NCBI GenBank assembly: GCA_043811005.1
Contig: JBDRNO010000295.1
Coordinates: 1-7,359, forward strand
Length of the DNA: 7,359 bases
Direction: 5' to 3'
Source: JBDRNO01 sp043811005
GTDB taxonomy: Bacteria > Bacteroidota > Bacteroidia > NORP154
Shown: positions 1-7,174 of the stretch, piece by piece
How positions within the stretch are numbered: the first letter of the stretch is position 1
Layout of the letters: each line of letters begins with the position of its first letter
Notes under the pieces: model-generated
Seen by the model: the letters and a program-made list of their open reading frames with translations, nothing else
The model's database searches: none
Told to the model about the DNA's origin: nothing
Made by a program: the position numbers and the translations under genes

Positions 1-1161
1 TGAGGGGGTAGTAGTCCCTGAATATATGCTATTGATCTTCATGTCAGAACAACCCATAGTATCATTTGTAATAAGTATTACAGGATAAATATTATTTGAA
101 ACCGGGTAGTTATGAACAGGATTCTGCTGGTTTGATGCAGCTCCATCCCCGAAATCCCATGACCATTGAACTGCATTATAGGAATTATCGGTAAATGATG
201 TCATGATACTATCACAGCCCGTGGTTTGAACAATTGAGAAATCAGCAATCGCCCCTGATACAGATATATAGCCCGGCATAATAATTGTGTCATATAAACC
301 TGACGTATTTTGTGCTATTAATGTCACGTCATAAATCCCCGGACTAGTATACATGTTTGATGGATTTTCCAATGTTGATGTATTTCCATCCCCAAAGTTC
401 CAATACCACGAGGTAGATCCAGGCAGCATATTATTAAAATAAACTGTGAGGGGTGCACATCCGGATAAGTAAAAGTGGGATATTGAATCAGTATCTGCTG
501 AAGCAGAATCTGAAATTTGAAAATCAAGGGGGATCCCCGGTTGTCCTAACATAAGCTGATAAGATAGAGTATCAGTACAGGTTCCATCGGAAATGATCAA
601 AGTAATATTATAAATTCCTCCGGTAGCATAATTGTGTGACGGATCCTCCAGGGTTGAAGTGCTGCCATCGCCAAAATCCCAAAACCAACTGTCAACATCA
701 GGTGTATTTGCAAAGAAGTTAAGATTGGCAGGGAAATTTGTATCCGGTATTTCACAATATGGATCGGTATCGAAACCGAAAGTAACAACTGTAATAATTT
801 GCACTATGGTATAAGAACAGCCACCGGCAGTTGTGGTTGTCAGATAAACCGGGTATGAACCTGAGCTATTATATAAATGTACGGGATTTTGCAGGGTAGA
901 AGTGTCTCCATCCCCGAAATTCCAAAACCAGCTAACTGCATTGGAAGATGTATCTGTAAATTCCACAATATTTGGAGAGCACTGGTCAGGAGTTACCTCA
1001 AAACCCGGGCTGCTGCCCTGTATGTTTAATGAATTGAAATCCTGGATAACCTGTGTACAACCATTTGACATTTCAATAACCAGGGAAACATTATAATAAC
1101 CGGGTTGTGTATAATTATGTGTAGGATTTTGAATATCCGATGTGTTTCTATTATCGAAATC
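1..1161 (-). pseudogene. Continuation of the PKD-repeat protein beyond the in-frame TAG (partial at window edge)
   Basis: I read the 387 codons after the TAG in the same frame and found no further stop up to position 1. They encode the second half of repeat 7 and four more PKD repeats, with core motifs at 930-907 (WFWNFGDG), 687-664 (WFWDFGDG), 408-385 (WYWNFGDG) and 165-142 (WSWDFGDG). Repeat 10 is about 12 residues longer than the others because of an insert rich in S, D and A before its first Cys. The part has no signal peptide; its first in-frame ATG (1071-1069) lies inside repeat 7, so independent export is unlikely. It is best read as the severed C-terminal portion of the gene upstream. 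A C-terminal CHU_C sorting domain would be expected beyond the window, but this is inference. If the TAG is a sequencing error, this and the preceding entry are one CDS of more than 940 codons. Confidence 0.85.
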
Positions 1162-2832
1162 CTAGTGCCGGGAAACGGCTCCTGTAGTATTATCCGAGAA
1201 ACTTATTTCTAAAGGAACGCATCCGGTTATAGTTGGTGGAGGAATATATGAAGGAATCTCAAATACTGCCTCTATATATGACGGAAAGATAACGGTATCA
1301 AAACATCCGTATGTGTTTCCTGTAATCAATGTTACATCGTACTCTCCAATCGTATCATAAGTATGAACAGGATTTTGTTGTGCAGAGGTGTCTCCGTCAC
1401 CAAAATCCCAGAACCATTGATCTGCACCAAGGGTTAAATCGCTGAATGTTACGGTTAACGGTGCACAACCTGCAGATATATCAGAACTGAAAACCCCGGT
1501 TGGATTCAGGATTTTTATCGTATCAACCATCTGAACAACATCAGAGCAACCGGCAGAAGTATAAGCTGATAATGTTACTGTAAAATTACCTGAAGATGTA
1601 TATGTATGTGATGGATCCTGTTGAACAGATGTGATACCGTCACCAAAGTTCCAAAGCCATGAGTCTGCATTAACAGATGCATCAGTGAACTGAACGGTTA
1701 AAGGTGCGCATCCGAAAGAGTTATTCAAAGTGAAGCCGGTATTGGGGATATTATATACCTGGATATAATTACTGAAAACAGTATTACCTGTACAGCCGTT
1801 ACTGTTTGTGATGCTCAATGAAAGATCATAGCTGCCCGGCATGATGTAAGTCTGGTTAGGGTTTTTTAATGAAGAAATATTGCCATCCCCGAAATCCCAT
1901 GACCATGAAACGGCATCAGATGATGGGTCTGTAAAATGTACACTCAATGGAGTGCAACCACTTGTAACATTAGATGTTAGCATGGAAAAATTCACAGCGT
2001 CAACATTAATAAAGTCGCTTTTTACTAGCGTATCTCCACACCCATTGGGATTGGAAGCCACAAGAGAGACAGTATAGATGCCAGGAGCCGAATAAGTATG
2101 AACCGGGTTTTGTCCGCTAACTGGCGGATTCCCGTCACCGAAATCCCATAACCACGATGAAGCGCCAGGGGTTGTGCTGCTAAACGAAAAATTATGATTA
2201 ACATCACATGTTACTACTGTATCAACAATAAAATCCTGAATAATTTTGGGATAAACATATATATACTGCGGTTTGATCTTCACAGCGGAACAACCAAATA
2301 TGTTTCCCGCAACTAAGGTCACATTATAATAGCCAGGGTTAATATAAGTATGATAAGGATTTTGAAGTGTGGAAGTGTTGCCATCACCAAAGTCCCATAT
2401 CCAATGATCCGAGTTAAGGGAAGCATTAACAAATGAAACCGGAAACCCGCTTAGACAAGTTGCGGTATCTGTCGAATAAAAATCAGCTATTGGATCGGCA
2501 ACTACAGCAATAAGGTTATAAGCTGTTATTGTGTCGCTCTGTCCATTTGATGAGACAGCGATCATTTGCACATTGTAAATTCCGGAAGTTAAGTAAAGAT
2601 TGGTGGGGTTTTGTAGTGTTGACGTGTTCCCGTTTCCAAAATCCCAGTAATAAGAAACGGCATTTCCAGATGTGTTTGTGAATTGAATGCTCAAAGGAGA
2701 GCATCCGATAGAATCGCTTATTGAAAATGAGGCTGTTGGCAGCATTTGAGAATAACCGTTGAAAAACAACAATAACATTCCGGCTAAAGCGCTAAATAAT
2801 TTGTTGACAAAATTTGATCTTATGATACACAT
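1162..2832 (-). CDS. Secreted PKD-repeat protein, N-terminal part (ends at internal TAG)
   Basis: This is a 556-residue product with a signal peptide (about residues 1-29: basic start, hydrophobic stretch ALAGMLLLFF, then NGYSQ) followed by tandem PKD-like beta-sandwich repeats of 81-83 residues. The core motif W-x-W-D/N-F-G-D/N-G occurs at about residues 61-68 (first W replaced by Y), 144-151, 227-234, 310-317, 392-399 and 473-480. Repeat 7 starts near 526 and is cut at its core by TAG. From repeat 2 on, each repeat has one Cys before the core (usually in a GCxPL context) and one about 55 residues later (usually after G), compatible with an internal disulfide. PKD repeats act as extracellular spacers or adhesive modules, and the protein is presumably exported by Sec and then T9SS. 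The start follows a CHU_C gene stop by 17 bp, which suggests an operon. The reading frame continues past the stop, so the original gene was longer. The exact ligand or role is unknown. Confidence 0.9.
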   Translation of the reverse strand: MCIIRSNFVNKLFSALAGMLLLFFNGYSQMLPTASFSISDSIGCSPLSIQFTNTSGNAVSYYWDFGNGNTSTLQNPTNLYLTSGIYNVQMIAVSSNGQSDTITAYNLIAVVADPIADFYSTDTATCLSGFPVSFVNASLNSDHWIWDFGDGNTSTLQNPYHTYINPGYYNVTLVAGNIFGCSAVKIKPQYIYVYPKIIQDFIVDTVVTCDVNHNFSFSSTTPGASSWLWDFGDGNPPVSGQNPVHTYSAPGIYTVSLVASNPNGCGDTLVKSDFINVDAVNFSMLTSNVTSGCTPLSVHFTDPSSDAVSWSWDFGDGNISSLKNPNQTYIMPGSYDLSLSITNSNGCTGNTVFSNYIQVYNIPNTGFTLNNSFGCAPLTVQFTDASVNADSWLWNFGDGITSVQQDPSHTYTSSGNFTVTLSAYTSAGCSDVVQMVDTIKILNPTGVFSSDISAGCAPLTVTFSDLTLGADQWFWDFGDGDTSAQQNPVHTYDTIGEYDVTLITGNTYGCFDTVIFPSYIEAVFEIPSYIPPPTITGCVPLEISFSDNTTGAVSRH

Positions 2833-2849
2833 AGGTGAATTATTTATTA

Positions 2850-3287
2850 TTATAGAATTACATTTACTGTTCCGCTTTTAAAAATCTTTCCTTTTTCATA
2901 TCCATTGGCGTAAACCATATAGACATAAGCTCCGGTTTGAACGATCCTGTTCCTGAATTTTCCATCCCACTGGTTGTTGATATTATCCGATTCAAATATC
3001 ATTTCACCCCACCTGTTAAATATCTGTAATTGAAATTCAGAGATGCCGGTTCCCGCCGGGCCGAACATATCATTTAATCCATCACCATTAGGAGTAAATG
3101 TGTTTGGTATATAAAGACTGAATAATTGAAGAACCTCAGCTTCATTTGAGCGGCTGTAAATTTTCTCAGACGAGTTTTTATAAGCAGTTACACGGTACTT
3201 TTTTGATGTTTCTATCCCTTGACCGGCAGATGTTATAATAAAGGAATAAATTAATACTATTATAAGCGTTGTTATGATATTTTTCAT
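2850..3287 (-). CDS. Small secreted protein with T9SS type B (CHU_C) C-terminal sorting domain
   Basis: The product is 145 residues if started at the ATG at 3287-3285. An upstream in-frame ATG at 3338 would add 17 residues (MYGEKIPWFFAMFKFYA), but the downstream Met is preferred because it is followed directly by a clear signal peptide (MKNIITTLIIVLIYSFIITSAG, about residues 1-22). Residues about 30-53 (YRVTAY, then SRSNEAEV) resemble the last strands of a fibronectin type III domain. Residues about 59-145 form a CHU_C (gliding motility-associated C-terminal) domain with YIPNTFTPNGDGLND, FNRWGEMIFES, WDGK, and GAYVYMV. That domain directs proteins through the type IX secretion system and to the cell surface. 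Here it has almost no cargo in front of it, whereas such domains usually end very large proteins. Its stop is 17 bp before the PKD gene start, so the two are probably one operon. No Shine-Dalgarno is seen. It could be a remnant of a larger cargo gene or a genuine mini-cargo. Confidence 0.85.
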   Translation of the reverse strand: MKNIITTLIIVLIYSFIITSAGQGIETSKKYRVTAYKNSSEKIYSRSNEAEVLQLFSLYIPNTFTPNGDGLNDMFGPAGTGISEFQLQIFNRWGEMIFESDNINNQWDGKFRNRIVQTGAYVYMVYANGYEKGKIFKSGTVNVIL

Positions 3288-3338
3288 AGCATAAAATTTA
3301 AACATTGCAAAGAACCATGGTATTTTTTCGCCATACAC

Positions 3339-3891
3339 TCAAAGAACAAATAGTAAATTACAGATGTAAGATTTTTTATAAAATTTCAATATAAAAATAT
3401 TCTCTGCAAACTTGAAGAACTCAGAAATAGTCATAAATACTTGAAAATGTGGATTCTGAAATTTCACCATCTACGAAAACAGGAATGGTGAGAGAATGGA
3501 GAGTAAAAAAAATGAGGCAAATTTTTCGTAATTACTCAGCTAAGTCAACCTGATAATAATTAAAGGTTTAAGTTTTTCTTGATTTTGGGATATTTGATTT
3601 TGGATATTAGATATAACAATGGTTACTGTGCTGTTAAATCAGGAGGAAAGAGAAAACAGAGTATGAGCAAAGCAAAAAATCCAAGGTTAAAGTAAGATAA
3701 AGCAAAGTGATTAATTGAATTACCCATATCTTGTAAGAAGGAATGGTTAATGGGAAGCATTAAACAAAAACAAGTTTAGTCTGAAAAATTCACAGGAGTT
3801 AAAAAACGGGGTAAATTTATTATATAATTTCTTGTAGTAATAGAAAATTACATTAGATGTATTATAATATTTCAGGAATAACAGGATCTTT
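3339..3891. other. AT-rich intergenic region without a supported gene
   Basis: This stretch between the CHU_C gene and the doubtful ORF has many stops in all frames and only short ORFs of low-complexity composition. The one distinct structure is the GAT-anchored periodic repeat at 3581-3616. A small inverted pair CACCAT/ATGGTG lies at 3465-3470 and 3485-3490. I looked for a TAnnTTTG promoter in front of the CHU_C gene and found no exact match; the closest, at about 3355-3347 on the minus strand (TACTATTTG), has one base too many. No RNA gene was recognised. Confidence 0.7.
3581..3616. repeat. Degenerate 7-8 bp periodic repeat anchored on GAT
   Basis: GAT recurs at 3581, 3589, 3596, 3603 and 3610, giving units GATTTTGG, GATATTT, GATTTTG, GATATTA and GATATAA. 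The spacing is 8, 7, 7 and 7 bp. It lies in noncoding DNA upstream of the CHU_C gene (about 290 bp from its start). Confidence 0.6.
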
Positions 3892-4134
3892 TCAAAAAAA
3901 CAGGTAAATCTCTGCAAGCGTAGCGAGTATGGAATCAATAAAAGTCCAGTCTTTAAACATCCTTCTTTTGATACACTTTAGCAGGGTGGTGTTACCATAA
4001 TATTTATACTTATAGCTTCTTAACCTCACTAATGCTCTTATAACAGTTATAATTAGATGGTTAATAATGTATAATCCTAAAATTTGCACGTAAACATTAT
4101 CACCAAAACCTGATATATAGAGAGTGTATTCCAT
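3892..4134 (-). CDS. Doubtful 80-codon ORF overlapping the acpP stop
   Basis: The ATG (4134-4132) shares a base with the acpP TAA, forming TAATG, a junction typical of translationally coupled genes. The product (MEYTLYISGFG..., ending LATLAEIYLFF) is rich in Ile, Leu, Tyr, Lys and Arg, has one moderately hydrophobic stretch (about residues 15-38), and shows no family I recognise. It does not resemble FabF, the expected neighbour. Composition is like the surrounding AT-rich noncoding DNA, so it may be chance. I list it only because of the stop/start overlap. Confidence 0.2.
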   Translation of the reverse strand: MEYTLYISGFGDNVYVQILGLYIINHLIITVIRALVRLRSYKYKYYGNTTLLKCIKRRMFKDWTFIDSILATLAEIYLFF

Positions 4135-4370
4135 TACTTCTTGTTCTTTTCAAGATATGCAATTGCCTCACCTACCGTGGCAATGTTATCTGCTTCTTCG
4201 TCTGGAATAACAATATTGAATTCCTTCTCAAACTCCACAACCAGTTCTACAACATCAAGGCTATCTGCCCCTAAATCATTAATAAAATGTGCATCAGGTA
4301 TAACTTTACTTTCATCTACATCCAATTGTTCCACGATTATTGATCTTAGAACAGATGCAATGTCAGGCAT
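4134..4370 (-). CDS. acpP: Acyl carrier protein
   Basis: The 78-residue product has the length and sequence of a type II fatty-acid synthase acyl carrier protein. The phosphopantetheine attachment site is Ser37 in the motif LGADSLD (about residues 33-39), followed by the acidic recognition helix (VVELVVEFEKEF) that contacts partner enzymes, then IPDEEADNIATVGEAIAYLE. The cytosolic protein carries growing acyl chains during fatty-acid synthesis and also supplies lipid A and phospholipid synthesis. In many Bacteroidota acpP is followed directly by fabF and then rnc; no fabF is present here, and the next recognisable gene is a CHU_C-domain gene more than 800 bp away. The TAA stop overlaps a following ATG (TAATG). 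The ATG at 4370-4368 is the only start giving a canonical N terminus. Identity as a primary acpP rather than a specialised ACP is supported by the very conserved sequence, but the missing fabF leaves some doubt. Confidence 0.96.
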   Translation of the reverse strand: MPDIASVLRSIIVEQLDVDESKVIPDAHFINDLGADSLDVVELVVEFEKEFNIVIPDEEADNIATVGEAIAYLEKNKK

Positions 4371-4448
4371 AGTGTTTGTTTTTAAGTGATACTGATTAAT
4401 TTTTCTTATCTATACGAACAAATGCCAAATATTGTTGCGTTCTTTATT

Positions 4449-4487
4449 AAAAAAGTCGAACAAACAGCATATAATTCTGCGTTTGTT
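4449..4487 (-). terminator. Possible weak intrinsic terminator of hppA transcription
   Basis: Read on the minus strand, AACAAACGCA (4487-4478) pairs with TGC-T-GTTTGTT (4469-4459) with one bulged base and an 8-base loop. The stem is followed by CGAC and six T residues (4454-4449). The arrangement fits a rho-independent terminator, but the stem is AT-rich and weak, and it lies about 190 nt after the hppA stop and about 80 nt before the acpP start. It could also be part of the acpP upstream region. Confidence 0.3.
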
Positions 4488-4534
4488 TGTAAAAGCAAAT
4501 AAAATGCAGGTAATTAATTTTCAGGGAAGAATTT

Positions 4535-4570
4535 ACAAGTAGGGACACAAAATTTTGTGACCCTACTTGT
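4535..4570. repeat. 36-bp near-perfect palindrome between hppA and acpP
   Basis: The left arm ACAAGTAGGGACACAAAA is directly followed by the right arm TTTTGTGACCCTACTTGT. The two 18-base arms are complementary at 17 of 18 positions; the only mismatch is A4545 against A4560, and there is no spacer. In RNA it would fold into a strong hairpin 107 nt after the hppA stop. No T run follows on either strand, so it is not a textbook intrinsic terminator, although it could still end or stabilise the hppA transcript. The GTAGGG...CCCTAC ends recall small dispersed palindromes found in many bacterial genomes; that link is from memory. Confidence 0.85.
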
Positions 4571-4676
4571 GGAAATATCAAAAGAAGTTAAGGAGTATAA
4601 ACGATCATGTCTCTAAACGGAACTGTTTGTCAAATTTTGTTGATTTATAGATATTATGGACAGATCCTGTAAATAT

Positions 4677-7025
4677 CTAATTTCCACCGTCTGTCATATA
4701 AGAATGAAATGCTCCTTCACTAATTTCCTTACCATCAAAATACAATTCAGTAGAGGCTGATTCTTTAACCCCGCCAATATTTTCGCCGGTTTTATCCCGG
4801 TTTTGTTGCTCCTGGTCTGCAACATTCAATGCGATTGAAGGGGCAATAACCAGGGCAATAACAGACATGAGCTTCAAAAGGATATTTAAAGAAGGGCCTG
4901 AAGTATCTTTAAAAGGATCGCCAACAGTATCCCCGACTACAGCCGCTTTATGAGGGTCGGAGCCCTTGTAATACATTTCACCGTTAATTTCCACACCTCC
5001 TTCTATCATTTTCTTGGCATTATCCCATGCTCCTCCGGCATTTGACTGGAACACAGCCATCAACACACCGCAAACCGTTACTCCTGCCAAAAGACCGCCC
5101 AATGCCTCTGCTCCAAATCCCGGCATGAAACCAATTACAACAGGCACACAAACTGCCATCAAACCGGGTAACACCATCTGCCTGATTGCAGAATTAGTTG
5201 AGATAGAAACACATTTCCCGTATTCAGCAACGCCATCAGCAGCATGGAAGATTTTTTTGTCCTCATCCGACCAGTCATCCTGTTCCTTGCCCTCATTTCT
5301 CTTCATCACTTCCAGGGCATTCTTCAACTCAGGGATACTGGTAAACTGCCTTCTCACTTCCTCTATCATAGCCATTGCAGCCCTTCCTACCGCCCGTAAA
5401 GCCATCGAAGAAAACAGGAAAGGCAACATCCCTCCAATAAACAAACCGGCTATTACATTAGCTTTTGAGATATCAATTGATTTAATATGTGCGGTTGTCA
5501 TAAAAGCGCCAAACAACGCCAAAGCAGTCAGAGCTGCTGAAGCAATGGCAAAACCCTTACCAATGGCGGCAGTGGTATTGCCCACCGCATCCAGTTTATC
5601 CGTTCTTTGACGAACCTCCTTGGGAAGCTCCGACATTTCAGCTATACCACCGGCATTATCTGAAATAGGGCCATAAGCATCAACAGCCAATTGCATCCCG
5701 AGGTTGGATAACATCCCAACTGCAGCTATTGCTATTCCATACAACCCGCCAAAATGAAATGCCCCGATTATTGAAAAGGCGATCAATAAAACCGGTATCG
5801 CGGTTGACATCATTCCAAGACTCAATCCTGCAATAATATTTGTGGCAGAGCCCGTAATAGACTGCCGGACAATTGAATTGACCGGGCCTTTCCCTGTTCC
5901 GGTATAATATTCGGTGATCATGCCCACGAGCAAGCCGGCAACAAGACCAATAATTGTTGCAATAAAAATTCCCGTAGATGTCATGTGCCTTTCTACTCCA
6001 TATAAAAGATCATAGTAAGTCCAGCTTTCAGGCAATATCCATTTAATAATGAACCATGATGCAATTATCATCAGGATAGATGATCCAAATTCACCTATAT
6101 TCAGCGCTTTTTGAGGACTACCCCCCTCCTTCACCCTTATAAAGAAAGTTCCGATAATTGACATTACTATGCCTGTGGCAGCAAGAACCAAAGGCAACAG
6201 AACAGGAGACAGCCCGTTAAATTTATCAATTGCGACAAATTCCGGTAACATAAAAGCAGCGCCCAGTACCATTGTCCCTACGATCGAACCGACATAAGAT
6301 TCAAACAGGTCTGCGCCCATGCCTGCAACATCACCCACATTGTCGCCCACGTTATCGGCAATAGTTGCTGGATTTAACGGGTGGTCCTCAGGTATTCCGG
6401 CTTCTACCTTTCCGACCAGGTCAGCGCCAACATCTGCGGCTTTGGTATATATGCCACCTCCAACACGTGCAAACAAAGCAATTGATGATGCGCCAAATGA
6501 AAAGCCGGTTATAATAGTAATTACCTTATTTAAGTTTTCCTGGGTATCAACACCAAAAAGATGTCCAAAAATGATGAACAAAGAGCTTAAGCCCAACACA
6601 CCCAAGCCCACAACGCCCAATCCCATTACAGAGCCACCGGCAAAAGCCACTTCCAATGCCTTGCCCAGGCTTGTCCTGGCTGCATTGGTAGTACGGACAT
6701 TTGCCTTTGTAGCTATCCGCATACCTATGAAACCAGCCAAGCCGGAACATAATGCCCCAACTATAAATGAAACGGCAATCAGGTAAGATGAATTGGGATG
6801 TAGCGCACCATTCCAACCTAATAAAACGGCAACACAAATAACAAAAATCGCAAGCACTCTATACTCTGCCTTTAAAAAAGCCATAGCGCCATTGGCTATG
6901 TGTTCAGCTATTTTTTTCATTTTATCAGTACCTGCATCCAGGTTTGTTATCCATGCGGATTTCAATAACGTGTAAAGCAATGCCAAAATTCCAAACAACG
7001 GGATGTAATAAATTATGTTTTCCAT
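4677..7025 (-). CDS. hppA: Membrane-bound ion-translocating pyrophosphatase (K+-dependent, probably Na+-pumping)
   Basis: The 782-residue polytopic membrane protein hydrolyses pyrophosphate and couples this to cation pumping across the cytoplasmic membrane. Family signatures are intact: the GGGIYTKAADVGADLVGKVE substrate loop (about 189-208), DNVGDNVGDVAGMGADLFES (224-243), DAYGPISDNAGG (449-460), the segment NAGGAWDNAKK (662-672), and the C-terminal K-GSDPHKAAVVGDTVGDPFKD block (687-707). GNTTAAIGKG (482-491) carries Ala and Gly where K+-independent members have Lys and Thr, so the enzyme should need K+. Glu242 in DLFES sits where Na+-pumping family members have their ion-gate glutamate; Na+ or dual Na+/H+ transport is therefore inferred, not proven. 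A hydrophilic tail of about 48 residues follows the last membrane segment (after about residue 734). Start ATG 7025-7023 leads straight into the first membrane helix. It ends with TAG, showing that TAG is a normal stop in this genome. Probably monocistronic. Confidence 0.97.
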   Translation of the reverse strand: MENIIYYIPLFGILALLYTLLKSAWITNLDAGTDKMKKIAEHIANGAMAFLKAEYRVLAIFVICVAVLLGWNGALHPNSSYLIAVSFIVGALCSGLAGFIGMRIATKANVRTTNAARTSLGKALEVAFAGGSVMGLGVVGLGVLGLSSLFIIFGHLFGVDTQENLNKVITIITGFSFGASSIALFARVGGGIYTKAADVGADLVGKVEAGIPEDHPLNPATIADNVGDNVGDVAGMGADLFESYVGSIVGTMVLGAAFMLPEFVAIDKFNGLSPVLLPLVLAATGIVMSIIGTFFIRVKEGGSPQKALNIGEFGSSILMIIASWFIIKWILPESWTYYDLLYGVERHMTSTGIFIATIIGLVAGLLVGMITEYYTGTGKGPVNSIVRQSITGSATNIIAGLSLGMMSTAIPVLLIAFSIIGAFHFGGLYGIAIAAVGMLSNLGMQLAVDAYGPISDNAGGIAEMSELPKEVRQRTDKLDAVGNTTAAIGKGFAIASAALTALALFGAFMTTAHIKSIDISKANVIAGLFIGGMLPFLFSSMALRAVGRAAMAMIEEVRRQFTSIPELKNALEVMKRNEGKEQDDWSDEDKKIFHAADGVAEYGKCVSISTNSAIRQMVLPGLMAVCVPVVIGFMPGFGAEALGGLLAGVTVCGVLMAVFQSNAGGAWDNAKKMIEGGVEINGEMYYKGSDPHKAAVVGDTVGDPFKDTSGPSLNILLKLMSVIALVIAPSIALNVADQEQQNRDKTGENIGGVKESASTELYFDGKEISEGAFHSYMTDGGN

Positions 7026-7060
7026 GGGGTTGAGGTTTATTTGTTAGTTAGAGATTGTTA

Positions 7061-7090
7061 AGAACATAACATTGCTAATTGATTAACAAA
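7061..7090 (-). promoter_or_regulatory. Possible Bacteroidota-type promoter for hppA
   Basis: On the minus strand TTTG (7090-7087) is followed after 18 bp by TATGTTCT (7068-7061), an imperfect match to the Bacteroidota -7 consensus TAnnTTTG with a -33 TTTG/TTG. It would give a 5' leader of roughly 25-30 nt before the hppA ATG at 7025. The -7 box lacks two consensus bases, so this is a candidate only. Confidence 0.33.
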
Positions 7091-7132
7091 AGGAATTATA
7101 TAGAATTGAGTAATTAAATTTAAGATAATGAT

Positions 7133-7174
7133 ACTGGGTACTGGTAACTGGGTGCTGGGTGGTATGTACTGGTT
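7133..7174. repeat. Six tandem degenerate heptamers (ACTGGGT type)
   Basis: The units are ACTGGGT, ACTGGTA, ACTGGGT, GCTGGGT, GGTATGT and ACTGGTT, exactly 7 bp each, with the fifth unit the most degraded. An inverted pair of related units (CTTGGTT and CTGGGTT on the minus strand) lies at 7212-7199, separated by 24 bp. The array sits about 110 bp upstream of the hppA start in noncoding DNA. Confidence 0.75.

Larger units (their letters stand above)
4371..4676. other. hppA-acpP intergenic region
   Basis: About 306 bp with no gene. It holds the 36-bp palindrome, the weak terminator-like hairpin, and a smaller stem TAGATATT/AATATCTA (4648-4655 with 4672-4679) that overlaps the hppA stop codon. 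A -7 box for acpP is not clear; AATATTTG on the minus strand near 4434-4427 is the closest to TAnnTTTG. The spacing and the hairpins argue that hppA and acpP are transcribed separately. Confidence 0.6.

Noticed and set aside
1162..1164. TAG as a recoded sense codon
   Set aside because: hppA in the same window ends with TAG at a plausible family terminus, and three neighbouring core residues are also altered, which recoding does not explain.
1141..1176. Diversity-generating retroelement variable region as the cause of the altered PKD core
   Set aside because: Such elements substitute at template adenines to any base; here only transitions are inferred, and no reverse transcriptase or template repeat is in the window.
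1..2832. CRISPR-like array because of evenly spaced similar segments (about 240-280 bp)
   Set aside because: The similarity is the repeated WxWDFGDG coding motif of PKD domains; spacing matches domain length and the frame is coding.
3288..3338. Upstream start for the CHU_C protein adding 17 residues
   Set aside because: It would bury the signal peptide behind an unusual leader; the Met at 3287 gives a normal basic-hydrophobic signal peptide.
3747..3938. Minus-strand 63-codon ORF
   Set aside because: Rich in Phe, Leu, Tyr, Asn as expected from AT-rich noncoding DNA; no recognisable motif and it overlaps the doubtful 80-codon ORF.
4648..4679. Stem TAGATATT/AATATCTA with an inner ACAG/CTGT stem at the hppA stop
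   Set aside because: AT-rich, interrupted, and not followed by a T run; too weak to call a terminator.
5014..5610. Plus-strand open frame of 198 codons
   Set aside because: It is the antisense of hppA, whose conserved motifs are all on the minus strand; the plus-strand product is Pro/Ala/Thr-rich with no domain.
6319..6786. Plus-strand open frame of 155 codons
   Set aside because: Antisense shadow of the most conserved part of hppA, with low-complexity composition.
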